From NCBI GenBank assembly GCA_024638645.1, contig JAHEJX010000007.1, forward strand, positions 1-64,000: DNA of 64,000 nucleotides. Direction: 5' to 3'. The stretch comes from Actinomycetes bacterium (GTDB lineage Bacteria > Actinomycetota > Acidimicrobiia > Spongiisociales > UBA5794). Numbering within the stretch: the stretch's first letter is position 1; every line of letters begins with the position of its first letter. The notes beneath the pieces are model-generated. The model ran no database searches. It worked only from the letters and a program-made list of their open reading frames with translations, and was not told where the DNA came from. Positions 28,856-37,897 of the stretch are shown here, in pieces. The position numbers were made by a program, and so were the translations under genes.

Positions 28856-29230
28856 CTAGACGAAGTCGTCTCTTCGCCACAATAGAGCCATTGCCAGCAC
28901 GGCCAGAAGCGCTACGGCCACTGCGGCGGCAGCGGGCCAGCCGACACCGAATTGAGCCGAGTCGAGCTTCGGCGGAGAAGTATCAACAGGCGCGAAGGTC
29001 GGGTCCGTGACTGAATCGTCGCGAACACGGGTAATCCCTTCGCTGGGTTCGAAAGCCGGAGCAGGAGGGTCCTCAGCCACCCGCTCGAGGTCTTGGCCCA
29101 CGCTGCTGGCCGGCGCAGAGTCCTCCGGGGGCGCCGGATCGAGCGCCGTTGCCGGGGCCGCCACTACGAGAATCCCGACAAAGAGAAGGAGTGCACCAAC
29201 AGCTTGTTGCCTACGTATCGTGCGTCTCAT
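28856..29230 (-). CDS. Secreted or anchored small protein, unknown function
   Basis: A 124-residue protein. The start [19 protein letters not shown] gives a signal peptide, the middle is Pro/Glu/Ser-rich and disordered, and a C-terminal hydrophobic helix ([20 protein letters not shown]) with RRDDF tail would anchor it. Such a layout, signal plus linker plus stop-transfer, suggests an exported membrane-anchored protein. An in-frame ATG 21 nt upstream is also possible. Confidence 0.55.
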   Translation of the reverse strand: MRRTIRRQQAVGALLLFVGILVVAAPATALDPAPPEDSAPASSVGQDLERVAEDPPAPAFEPSEGITRVRDDSVTDPTFAPVDTSPPKLDSAQFGVGWPAAAAVAVALLAVLAMALLWRRDDFV

Positions 29231-29368
29231 GTGAATGCGACGCTGCCGCACACGATTCTGGTTCCCGGCTCAAGCCGTGACTAGTCAGTGCCGATCCTTT
29301 CAGTGAGCCCATCGCCGCCCAATTGCGTCGTTATGCTCGCAACAGCTGACACCCCACGGAGAGATCGC

Positions 29369-30331
29369 GTGAGCGCAGAAATCATCAGCACCGTCCACGA
29401 CGGCGCGCCCGAGGTCGACGTCACAGTCGTCCTCCCTGTTTTCAACGAGTCGGGCCATCTGGAGAAAGAGATATTCCGGGTGCGAGAAGCGATGGAGGCC
29501 TCGCCGTACACATATGAGCTGCTGGTTGTCGACGACGGCTCGACCGACGGCAGTGGCGAAATGCTCCGCAAGATCGACGGGATACGACTTCTCCAATTCG
29601 CGACCAACCGCGGTTCCGGGTCGGCCCGCAAGTACGGAACGCTGGCCGCTCGCGGCCGCACGGTCGTTTGGACCGACGTCGACATGAGCTATCCGAACGA
29701 CGAGATACCGGCGTTGGTCGACGAGCTGCAGAGCCATGACCAGGTTGTTGGTGCTCGCCGCACCGAGGAGGGCACAATCAAGTTCCTCCGTAAGCCGGCC
29801 AAGTGGTTCATCCGCAAGCTCGCCAGCTACCTGTCCGGTGCCCAAATCCCGGACCTCAACTCGGGATTCCGAGCTTTTCGCCGCGACGTAGCTCTCCAGT
29901 TCCTCTATCTGCTCCCAACCGGCTTCAGCTGCGTTACGACCATCACCATGGCGTTTCTGTCCAATGGTTATACAGTCAAGTACGTCCCGATCGACTACTT
30001 CGCCCGCGAAGGCGAGTCGAAGTTCCACTGGTGGAAGGACACCCGCCGCTACCTCCTCCAGGTGGTTCGGATGGTCTTGTCATACTCACCGCTGAAGGTT
30101 CTGATGCCACCCGCGGTGATTCTCGGCGCGGTGACGGTCGGCAAGGTGATCTACGACCTCTTCGACAAAAACGGACGTATTGGCACCAACACGCTCGTGA
30201 TTCTCGGATTGAGCGTCGGACTCGCATTACTGGCGATGCTTGCGGACCTGCTCGTCCAGTTGAACAAGAAGCGACATGACGTTCTTCCGGCCACGCTTGT
30301 CCCCAGCTCCCGGTCCAAGGTCCTCCACTAG
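29369..30331 (+). CDS. Family 2 glycosyltransferase, polyprenol-phosphate sugar synthase-like
   Basis: A 320-residue protein from GTG 29369, chosen because CGGAGAG lies 5 nt before it. The GT-A domain shows VVLPVFNESGHLEKE, DDGSTDGS, and DVDMSYPND (the DxD metal site). Two membrane helices end the protein (about residues 240-262 and 280-305), as in dolichyl- or polyprenyl-phosphate mannosyl/glucosyl synthases. It would charge a polyprenol carrier with a sugar for glycan or glycolipid assembly, in step with the following glycosyltransferase. Confidence 0.85.
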   Translation: MSAEIISTVHDGAPEVDVTVVLPVFNESGHLEKEIFRVREAMEASPYTYELLVVDDGSTDGSGEMLRKIDGIRLLQFATNRGSGSARKYGTLAARGRTVVWTDVDMSYPNDEIPALVDELQSHDQVVGARRTEEGTIKFLRKPAKWFIRKLASYLSGAQIPDLNSGFRAFRRDVALQFLYLLPTGFSCVTTITMAFLSNGYTVKYVPIDYFAREGESKFHWWKDTRRYLLQVVRMVLSYSPLKVLMPPAVILGAVTVGKVIYDLFDKNGRIGTNTLVILGLSVGLALLAMLADLLVQLNKKRHDVLPATLVPSSRSKVLH

Positions 30332-30351
30332 AAGCGCTGCGGAGGCAGCAG

Positions 30352-31410
30352 GTGAAGATCCTCTTCGTAGCCAGGAAGTTCCCTCCGAGTGTGGGCGGGA
30401 TGGAAACCGCTGCGGCCGCGCTACACGCCGAGCTCAATCGACGCCACGACATCACCCTGATCAAGTGGGGCGGCTCCAACCGCTGGTTGCCGATCATCTA
30501 TCCGTGGCTGGCAATCCGAGCCCTGGTTGCCTGCTGGTTCCGAGCGCCGGAGGCCGTTTACCTGCAAGACGGCGTTTTGGCACCGATCGGACGCCTCGTA
30601 CAGCTGTGGGGACGGCGCCGAACTGTGATGACGGTTCACGGGCTCGAGGTGACGTTTCGTAACAAGGCGTACAGACGCGTTGTGCTCCCGGCGATTGCCC
30701 GTCAAGACCGCCTGGTTGCAGTAAGTGCAGCCACGGCCCGTGCCGTGCATGAAGCCACAGGGCGCAGCGACGTGACGGTCATACCCAACGGTGTGGACGA
30801 CCTCCATTACAGAGCGGGCGATCGTGATCTGCCCGAGCAGGTCGCCCACCTCACAGGGAGACCGCTGCTCTACACGTCGGGACGACTCGTGGAACGTAAG
30901 GGCGTGGTTTGGTTCGCCACCCAGGTGCTGCCGAAGATCGCCGAGAAAGTCCCCGACGTGGCGTTTGTCGTTTCGGGATCGGGTGATCAATCGAACCGCG
31001 TTGCCCAGCTCTCTGCAGATTCCGAGCATCTCTTCTATCTCGGCCGTGTCGACGACGCCACCCGCGACGCTTTGTACTGCGCCGCCGACCTCTTCGTGAT
31101 GCCGAATCAGCCCGTCATGGGCGACATGGAAGGGTTCGGCCTAGTGGCCGTCGAAGCCGCTAGCTGTGGCACTCCGGTGATCGCCAGCAGTGTCGACGGC
31201 ATCACAGATGCAGTTCTGGAAGGCGTCACCGGCTTGCTCGTAGATCCGCCGGCTCCACAATCGTTCGCGGATAGGGTGGCGGCAGAGCTTCTCCATCCAA
31301 CGTTTGTTCGCGATGAAGTCCGCAGCGCGGTATTGAACGAATACTCATGGTCCGCCGCGGCAGGCAGATACCAAGAGGTCTTGCGCAGCTCAACCGCGTT
31401 GCGGCGCTAG
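30352..31410 (+). CDS. Family 4 glycosyltransferase
   Basis: A 352-residue GT-B enzyme from GTG with GGAGG 7 nt upstream. KFPPSVGGMET is the N-terminal acceptor-side motif, SAATARAVHEATGRSD ends the first domain, and MEGFGLVAVEAASCGTPVIAS is the C-terminal EX7E nucleotide-sugar block. It likely adds a sugar to a lipid or glycan acceptor at the inner face of the membrane. The 20-bp gap to the upstream GT2 gene suggests one operon. Confidence 0.88.
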   Translation: MKILFVARKFPPSVGGMETAAAALHAELNRRHDITLIKWGGSNRWLPIIYPWLAIRALVACWFRAPEAVYLQDGVLAPIGRLVQLWGRRRTVMTVHGLEVTFRNKAYRRVVLPAIARQDRLVAVSAATARAVHEATGRSDVTVIPNGVDDLHYRAGDRDLPEQVAHLTGRPLLYTSGRLVERKGVVWFATQVLPKIAEKVPDVAFVVSGSGDQSNRVAQLSADSEHLFYLGRVDDATRDALYCAADLFVMPNQPVMGDMEGFGLVAVEAASCGTPVIASSVDGITDAVLEGVTGLLVDPPAPQSFADRVAAELLHPTFVRDEVRSAVLNEYSWSAAAGRYQEVLRSSTALRR

Positions 31411-32328
31411 CGGATACCCGAAACGGCGCATCCCTATCGGGCTGGTGACGGCAATCATCGCCTGCTGCCAAGCGCTGAGTTCCGTCTTCCAGGCGACATC
31501 CGCCTTCACCTCGAGACGATCACCGGCCAGACGCAGCGGATTGCCGGCCACCGTGTGGGTCGGACCTCTGGGACCCGTGCCGAACGCCACCGGCGTCTTC
31601 GGCCTCCCGCCGAGAGCGAATGCAGCGATCTCTTCGAGCTGACCATCGGGATCTGCCACGAAGTCCTCATAGCGTTGCACCCGGTAGGGCGTCGAGCCGT
31701 CGTCGAGCAGCCCGGTGAGGAAGTTCGAGGCGGACCAGGCCGCCGAGCTTCGCAGCAGTGAGTGCTGTGGCATGTTCTGTTCCTCCCAGTGGACCTCGGG
31801 TCGGATTCGTTGGCGCGTCCAGGAATAGGCGACGGCACGCGCATCGCGCACGAGCAGCATCACACTCAGATCGACCACCTCAGATGCCCGTAGGAACAGC
31901 CCGTGGAGCGGATACTTCGAAGAGTCGACAATGACCTGGCCGCCGGTTACGTCGAGCACCGCTTGATACGCAGCCGCCAGGGCATCACCGTATGTGCGCA
32001 TTTGCCGGCCGAAATGGCCCCTCGCTCCAAATCCGTACCGGATTCTCGGAACCGATACGACGCGGTTGATAGCCCGCATAGCTTCGTGCACCTCTCCTCT
32101 ATCCAGCCCGGAGGGAAAGGCCCTGGCGATCACGTCCGCCCAAAACGGGCACTTTCGGAATGGTCGGCCACAACTGCATAGTTCGTTGTCCCCGAGGGCT
32201 CGGCCGAACAGGTGCCGAAACTCCCCGACCGGCACGACGCCGGGGACCGAGGCCAGAGCAAGATCGATCAAGGTGCTGCCGCTGCGGCCGTAGCCCCCAA
32301 CGAATAGGACGGGCGCCTTGGCCGTCAA
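31390..32328 (-). CDS. Sulfotransferase family protein 1
   Basis: A 312-residue protein. VGGYGRSGSTLID is the 5' PAPS-binding loop of sulfotransferases, LVRDARAVAYSW the 3' phosphate-binding region. A CSCGRPFRKCPFW seg with three Cys is a frequent insertion in bacterial carbohydrate sulfotransferases. TTG 32328 is the inferred start: it overlaps the stop of the upstream flippase gene as TTGA, with GAGGTG before it, so the two are coupled. It overlaps the 3' end of the convergent GT4 gene by 21 bp. Confidence 0.82.
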   Translation of the reverse strand: MTAKAPVLFVGGYGRSGSTLIDLALASVPGVVPVGEFRHLFGRALGDNELCSCGRPFRKCPFWADVIARAFPSGLDRGEVHEAMRAINRVVSVPRIRYGFGARGHFGRQMRTYGDALAAAYQAVLDVTGGQVIVDSSKYPLHGLFLRASEVVDLSVMLLVRDARAVAYSWTRQRIRPEVHWEEQNMPQHSLLRSSAAWSASNFLTGLLDDGSTPYRVQRYEDFVADPDGQLEEIAAFALGGRPKTPVAFGTGPRGPTHTVAGNPLRLAGDRLEVKADVAWKTELSAWQQAMIAVTSPIGMRRFGYPLAPQRG

Positions 32329-33260
32329 CTCGGCACCTCGCCGCCGGAAATGTGGGCCCGCCCGCCCCGAGCCAGCACGGCGGATGTGTACGGCGAAAGC
32401 ACTGCAACCAGAACAAAGACGACGACACGCTGCAGCATTGCAGCTGCGAAGGCCACGTATAGCGGTAGGCCGATAGTCGAGGCAGCGAGCACAACAAGCC
32501 CCTCGGCGATTCCCAAGCCGGCCGGGGTGATTCCAATGAGGCCGGTGAGCGCCCCAACTGACGTGACGAATGCAGCCTCCATCACGCCGATCTCGACTCC
32601 GAGGACACGGAATTCCAAGAAGGTCATGAGGGTGAACGAGCCGTACGTGGCCAAGGCCCACCACCCAGCAAGTGCCAGATCGCCCCGCCCAGCACGAATG
32701 GTGGACCAGCCTTCGACGAAACGCCGCAAGATGCGTCGCAGCCTGCCCTCTCCCTCTGCCACTTCAGGATGGCGCGGCGTCCACGCGACAAGGAGCCCAA
32801 GCGCAATCACTGCCACCACAAACCCCCATCCGACCAGATTCCAGTCGGTTTCACCAGAAGCGGTGAGCCAGAACAGTGCCACCACTCCAGCCAGCGAGCT
32901 GATTCCGTACTGCACCACGTACGTCGCCGACATGCTCGCCAGAAAACGGCTCACCGGCAGGTCATAGTTGTTCTTCAGGTACACAATCCGGACGGAAGCG
33001 CCGAGCCGGAATGGCGCCACGTAGTTACCGAGCCGATTGAGGGCGGAAAGGCTGAACGCCTCCGCTCGGTCGAGGGCAATTCCCAGCGGCCGCAGGATCG
33101 ATGCCATCAGCCAACCGTTGCTAAACAGGTTGGCGGCAGCCGCGGCCACGAGGGGGATGAGGAGCAGCGGATCGGTGATCTCGAGGCGGCGGAACTCATC
33201 CCAATTACGCACGACGAAGAGCACCATCAGGCTCACGACGATCAGCGCGACCGCGATCAT
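32325..33260 (-). CDS. AglD/lysylphosphatidylglycerol synthase-type membrane flippase
   Basis: A 311-residue protein with about eight membrane helices. LSALNRLGNYVAPFRLG, VQYGISSL and LTGLIGITPAGLGIAEG are the core blocks of the UPF0104/AglD family, whose members translocate or handle lipid-linked products. ATG 33260 with GAAGAGG upstream is preferred; a start at 33329 would overlap the upstream sulfotransferase by 50 bp. It lies in a five-gene run of glycan and sulfate transfer genes. Confidence 0.82.
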   Translation of the reverse strand: MIAVALIVVSLMVLFVVRNWDEFRRLEITDPLLLIPLVAAAAANLFSNGWLMASILRPLGIALDRAEAFSLSALNRLGNYVAPFRLGASVRIVYLKNNYDLPVSRFLASMSATYVVQYGISSLAGVVALFWLTASGETDWNLVGWGFVVAVIALGLLVAWTPRHPEVAEGEGRLRRILRRFVEGWSTIRAGRGDLALAGWWALATYGSFTLMTFLEFRVLGVEIGVMEAAFVTSVGALTGLIGITPAGLGIAEGLVVLAASTIGLPLYVAFAAAMLQRVVVFVLVAVLSPYTSAVLARGGRAHISGGEVPS

Positions 33261-33279
33261 GAGAAGCCTCTTCGATCTG

Positions 33280-34227
33280 TCAGTCAAGGTAGCCCCACTG
33301 GGTGACGAGGTCGCGGCCGATGTGCTCACCGAACTCTATGACGTGTGGTCGGTATCGGCCCTTCAAGGCGGTGACGAGAGCCGCGTCAGCGGCAGCACGT
33401 GGCTGCGCTTTCAGGGCCATACGAGCAAAGCGGTCGCGCACAGCCGTGTAGCGACGGGGTCCGAGGAGCGACTGCAGCCATCGCTTCATGCCCGGTCGGT
33501 TGAGCGCGCGATTCAACGCTCGCGACCGCGGTGCCTGGCTGCCGTGAATGGTAGAAAACTCAGGCCGAAACGAATCATCTACACCGAGGAAACGGAGAAC
33601 TCGCACGTAATGGCCCTCGTTGTCGTCGCGGAACTCGTCGGCAAGCAACACCAGGATCTGGTCTGCTGGAAAGAGCTCCTCGAAGCGAGATATTTGCTCC
33701 GTGTAGCGAGCCCGTTTGCTGTACTGCACATAGGCCGGTGTTCGTACCCGCACTGGGATCCGTCGGCCGGCAGCCCTGTCCGCTTCGGCCGCAATCGCTT
33801 CGCCAAACGTCTCGATGTCTTCCACCGTCTCGTTCACATACTGTTGGTGCAGCGACTGCACCATCTCGACAGGGTCACGGAACAGCATGATGCACTTGAG
33901 AGCGGGATTGTGGGCGTGGAGGTTCCTCGCCGCCTCCGTCGAGTAGAGCGAAGAAGTCGATCCCTCGCCGAGTAGTTGACCGGGACGGGCGTGCCCGAAC
34001 AACCCGGCGAAGTCCGCCACGCTGCGATAGCTGAAGTAGACCTGGCGACCGTGGAAGGCGTCGCTCTCGCGATGGAAATCGGTCGCAAAGAAGGCACTCT
34101 CTTTCGGTTTCGAGAGTGCGATTTGAGGATGCTGTGTCAGGAAGTGGGCCAACGCGGTCGTGCCGGACTTGGGTTGGCCGACGATCGCAAAGTGGAGCGT
34201 CGGGCCTTGCTGCGCATCGATGGGCAT
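33280..34227 (-). CDS. Sulfotransferase family protein 2
   Basis: A 315-residue protein. FAIVGQPKSGTTAL binds the PAPS 5' phosphosulfate, IMLFRDPVEMVQSL the 3' phosphate, and the C-terminal KRWLQSLLGP-type region matches the Sulfotransfer_1 family. ATG 34227 has GGAG nearby; a GTG five codons earlier (34242) is possible. With the other sulfotransferase and the glycosyltransferases it points to a sulfated glycolipid or polysaccharide. Confidence 0.84.
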   Translation of the reverse strand: MPIDAQQGPTLHFAIVGQPKSGTTALAHFLTQHPQIALSKPKESAFFATDFHRESDAFHGRQVYFSYRSVADFAGLFGHARPGQLLGEGSTSSLYSTEAARNLHAHNPALKCIMLFRDPVEMVQSLHQQYVNETVEDIETFGEAIAAEADRAAGRRIPVRVRTPAYVQYSKRARYTEQISRFEELFPADQILVLLADEFRDDNEGHYVRVLRFLGVDDSFRPEFSTIHGSQAPRSRALNRALNRPGMKRWLQSLLGPRRYTAVRDRFARMALKAQPRAAADAALVTALKGRYRPHVIEFGEHIGRDLVTQWGYLD

Positions 34228-34350
34228 AGTCGCTCCGGCCACTGGGACATGGCGAGCCTACGCCGGAGGACGCTCAATCCAAGCACCGGATGAACCGAAG
34301 CTGTTGGAGGGCCTCGAAAGGCTCGCACCGACATTCATCCGGGGAGAGCT

Positions 34351-35607
34351 TTGGTTCACACGCCCAGCGCCACGTCGCTCGACCAACCCATCACCAGTGC
34401 GGACGACCGGCTTGCCGGCTATCGGCTGTTTGTTGCCGTCTTCGCCCCACTCGCCGCACTCTTTCTTGCCACGGCCACGTGGTCACCGCCGTATGACGCC
34501 GACACGTTTACCAACGCCATCACCGGCTACGAGATCGGCACCCACGGAGACGTGATCCTCGATCGCCATGAGGAGCTGGCACAGCCAAACTTCCAAGGCG
34601 TCGTGTCGTGGATCGTGGAAGCCAAGGAGTCGGCGGCTTCCCAATACCCGCCCGGCGCAGCACTTCTCGCTGCCCCGCTGTATGCCGTCTGGCCCGGCGA
34701 TTCCGTGATGTGGGGCCGCACTGTCAACGATGTCCCAGTCGCTTACGAGGTTCCACCGATCGCCCCTGCCGCCATCGCTGCTTCATTGGCCACTGCAGCA
34801 GGGGTGGCCGGTTTGGCCATGGCGATGCGGCGCCTCTTCGGTAGTCGGGCGGCGTTGTTGGCGGCGTACGCCGCCGCGTTGACCACGGGAATCTGGTCTG
34901 TTGCCGCGGACAAACTGTGGCTTCACACCGCTGATGTCTTCTATCTGGGCATCGGCATGTGGCTGTCCGCCAACCGCCATCTGCTCTCAGGGCTTGCGCT
35001 GGGGATGGCGGTCGCCACCAGGCCCCATACGCTTCTCATCGGCGTCGGCACAGCCCTCGGGCGAGCCCTTGACACCAAGTCGTGGCGGCCGGCGCTTCGG
35101 ATAGGGGTGGTCATGGCGATGTGCGTTGCCGCCCTCGTCACATTCAACGCCGTTGTGTTCGGCAATCCATCAATCACCGGCGGTTACCAGATTCGACCAG
35201 GCAACGTCGCTCGCCAAGACAGTGTCGGCTTCATCAGCAATCTGAGGGGAGGCTTCTTCGATCTGAGCCGCGGCCTGTTTCCATTTTCGCCGTTCCTACT
35301 CCTGCTGATCCCTGGCATCCCCGTTGCGTGGAAGCGTGCCCCCCATTGGGTGCGAGGCGCGGCCGTCGGCGGCTTGGGTTACTTCCTCGTTCAGCTGGCC
35401 TCCAACCGTTTTTCCGGAGGCTCCGGATTCTGGGGGTACCGCTACCCGATCGAGATGCTGGTGGCGATGACGCCGCTACTGGCCATGGCCTACTACGAGT
35501 GGGTGGCGCCGCGTCCGCAAGTGAGACGCGTCTTCGCGGTACTGCTCGCGGTCTCTGCAGCGATTCACTTGGCAGGCGCAGTTCGTTGCGCTCAATACCT
35601 CTGCTAG
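34351..35607 (+). CDS. Multi-spanning membrane protein, possible GT39/GT-C type glycosyltransferase
   Basis: A 418-residue protein from TTG 34351 with GGGGAGAG before it. About nine hydrophobic helices. A large first loop after TM1 contains PPYDADTFTNAITGYE, with acidic residues as in GT-C enzymes, and LATRPHTLL-type and WGYRYPIEM segments resemble mannosyltransferase/PMT-like families. These use polyprenol-linked sugars, which the GT2 gene upstream would make. The assignment rests on topology and context. Confidence 0.6.
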   Translation: MVHTPSATSLDQPITSADDRLAGYRLFVAVFAPLAALFLATATWSPPYDADTFTNAITGYEIGTHGDVILDRHEELAQPNFQGVVSWIVEAKESAASQYPPGAALLAAPLYAVWPGDSVMWGRTVNDVPVAYEVPPIAPAAIAASLATAAGVAGLAMAMRRLFGSRAALLAAYAAALTTGIWSVAADKLWLHTADVFYLGIGMWLSANRHLLSGLALGMAVATRPHTLLIGVGTALGRALDTKSWRPALRIGVVMAMCVAALVTFNAVVFGNPSITGGYQIRPGNVARQDSVGFISNLRGGFFDLSRGLFPFSPFLLLLIPGIPVAWKRAPHWVRGAAVGGLGYFLVQLASNRFSGGSGFWGYRYPIEMLVAMTPLLAMAYYEWVAPRPQVRRVFAVLLAVSAAIHLAGAVRCAQYLC

Positions 35608-37886
35608 CCGACGCTGTTGAGCGCTTCCCATACCCGAGCTGAGGTGAGGGGCATATCGATGTGCCGAATTCCGAGATGGCTCACCGCGTCGATGACAGCA
35701 TTCTGGATGGCAGGCGTCGAACCGATCGTTGCCGCCTCACCAATGCCTTTGACACCCATTTCGTTGTGAGGCGTCGGAGTGACGGTGTGGGCCAACTCGA
35801 AAGCCGGCAAGTTCACGGACATCGGGATCAGGTAGCTCACCAGGTTTCCTGTCAGTGGGTTGGCCCAATCGTCGTACTTGACCTCCTCCAGAAGTGCCTG
35901 TCCCGCGCCCTGCGCGATGCCCCCGTGAACCTGCCCATCCATCAAGTAGCGGTTGAGGATCGTGCCGGCGTCGTCCACGGCGATGTGGCGGAGCAACTCG
36001 ACGGCTCCGGTCTCAGTGTCGACCTCTACGACTGAGATGTGGGAGCCGAAAGGGTAAGTGGCATCTGCTTGCTCGAAGAACGTCTCATCGGCCAGCCCAC
36101 CTTCGTCGTCATCCGACATGTGGACCTGCTCGTGGGACATCTCAACTAGTTGTGGCCAAGAGAGCCCGGTGTCGGGAACGCCGCGGACCCCGATGGTTCC
36201 ATTGTCGAATACCTCAATGTCGTCGGGGCTTGCCTCGAGGTAAGTCGCTGCGATCTGCTTCGCCTTGACGATGACCTTGGCACTCGCCTCTTTGACCGCG
36301 CCTCCGCCGAGTTGGAGGGACCGAGACCCGCCGGTACCGGCTCCTCGCTCGATGACGCGAGTATCACCGAAGACCACTGTGACGTCCGTGTAGGGCACCT
36401 TGAACTCCGCAGCGGCGACCTGGGCAAACGCAGTCTCGTGGCCCTGTCCGTGTGAAGAAGTACCGACACGAACAGTGATTGTGCCGTCTGCGTGCACCTC
36501 TGCCGCACCCCACTCCCCCGCGTCCTCGGGTGCGGTGATCTCGACGTAACTGGCGACACCGATGCCGAGGAGTTTGCGGTCCCCGGCGGCGCGGCGCTCG
36601 GCTTGCTCGGCGCGGAGGGCGTCGTAATCGGCCATTCCGAGTGCCTTGTCGAGAGCCTTCTCGTACTCGCCGCTGTCGTAGTTGGCGCCGACTGGTGTCT
36701 TGTATGGGAAATCCTCCGGCTGGATGAAGTTGCGGCGACGCAGCTCAGCAGGATCAATGTCCATCTCGTCGGCGAGCATGTCCAGGATGCGCTCGACAAG
36801 CGCTGTCGCCTCGGGGCGAGCGGCGCCGCGATAGGCATGTACCTGCGTCGTGTTGGTGACAACATCGCGGTAGTAGAACTCGATCTTGGGAATCTTGTAG
36901 ACGCCAGACGCCATGAGCCGAGTCCACACCGGGATGTAGACGCCGAACGTCGGATAGGCGCCAACCTCCTGGTCGACGTGCACCCGCAGCGCAGTGATAG
37001 TGCCGTCCGCCTTGGCGCCGATTGTCACCTTCTGGTGCTGAGCCCGACCGTGCGTCATACCGACGAGATTCTCGGTGCGGCTTTCGCTCCAGCGGACGGG
37101 ACGATCGAACCGGCGGGCCAGGTCGGCTGCGATGATCTGTTCGGGATAGTTGTAGAACTTGGCTCCAAATCCGCCACCCATGTCGGTGACCCGACCGCGC
37201 ACATTGTCGCGCTCCATCCCGAGGGCCTTGGCGATCGCATTCCTCGGCGCGAAGACGTTTTGGGAACTGACCCAAGCGGTGATACTGCCGTCGCTCTCCG
37301 GCACGATCAGCGCGTTGGAGGTCTCGAGGGGAACCGCGGCGAGGCGCTGGTTGTAGAAACGCCCCTCGACCACGACATCTGCGTCGGCGAAGAAATCAGG
37401 GGCGGCCTCGTCGCCTTCCTCGTGGACGATGTTCGTGCCGATTTCAGGAAACAGCAGGTCGGTGGCGCCAAGCGCATGCTCAATCGTCGGTGAGGCCTCG
37501 AGGGGATCAATATCGGCCCACACCATGTCTGCGGCGTCGGCAGCAGCGACTGGATTCTCGGCAACGACGACGGCTACTACCTCGCCGACGAAGCGAACCT
37601 TGCCGGAGGCAATGAGCGGTCTTCCTGTTTCCTTGGGAGCCGGCCGGGTCGGATTGTTCGCGGGGAGCTCGAAATCATCTGCCGTCAGCACGGCAACAAC
37701 CCCCGGTACCACCTTGGCGTCGTCGGTGTCGACGGAGTTGAGAACCCCGTGCGGAATCTGACTGCGCACTGCCCGCAGGTATAGGACATTGTCTGCGTCG
37801 AGATCGTCTATGTAACGGCCCTTGCCGGTGATGAACCGGGGGTCTTCTATGCGACGCACGTTGTTTCCGAGAATTGATCCAGCCAT
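35604..37886 (-). CDS. Xanthine dehydrogenase family molybdopterin-binding subunit (CoxL-like)
   Basis: A 760-residue protein. The N-terminus GRYIDDL and GKVRFVGEVVAVV are typical of the aldehyde oxidase/xanthine dehydrogenase large subunit; GGGFGAKF binds the Mo cofactor, and AYRGAARPEAT replaces the AYXCSFR loop of true form I CO dehydrogenase, so a form II or other hydroxylase is likely. A Glu near the C-terminus (MGVKGIGEA) is the catalytic base. No CoxS or CoxM gene is adjacent, which is unusual; partners must be elsewhere. It overlaps the preceding gene end by 4 bp. Confidence 0.88.
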   Translation of the reverse strand: MAGSILGNNVRRIEDPRFITGKGRYIDDLDADNVLYLRAVRSQIPHGVLNSVDTDDAKVVPGVVAVLTADDFELPANNPTRPAPKETGRPLIASGKVRFVGEVVAVVVAENPVAAADAADMVWADIDPLEASPTIEHALGATDLLFPEIGTNIVHEEGDEAAPDFFADADVVVEGRFYNQRLAAVPLETSNALIVPESDGSITAWVSSQNVFAPRNAIAKALGMERDNVRGRVTDMGGGFGAKFYNYPEQIIAADLARRFDRPVRWSESRTENLVGMTHGRAQHQKVTIGAKADGTITALRVHVDQEVGAYPTFGVYIPVWTRLMASGVYKIPKIEFYYRDVVTNTTQVHAYRGAARPEATALVERILDMLADEMDIDPAELRRRNFIQPEDFPYKTPVGANYDSGEYEKALDKALGMADYDALRAEQAERRAAGDRKLLGIGVASYVEITAPEDAGEWGAAEVHADGTITVRVGTSSHGQGHETAFAQVAAAEFKVPYTDVTVVFGDTRVIERGAGTGGSRSLQLGGGAVKEASAKVIVKAKQIAATYLEASPDDIEVFDNGTIGVRGVPDTGLSWPQLVEMSHEQVHMSDDDEGGLADETFFEQADATYPFGSHISVVEVDTETGAVELLRHIAVDDAGTILNRYLMDGQVHGGIAQGAGQALLEEVKYDDWANPLTGNLVSYLIPMSVNLPAFELAHTVTPTPHNEMGVKGIGEAATIGSTPAIQNAVIDAVSHLGIRHIDMPLTSARVWEALNSVG

Positions 37887-37897
37887 AGGCGGGCACG

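Noticed and set aside
35604-37886. Form I carbon monoxide dehydrogenase CoxL
   Set aside because: The active-site loop reads AYRGAARPE, not the AYXCSFR loop of form I enzymes, and coxS and coxM are absent.
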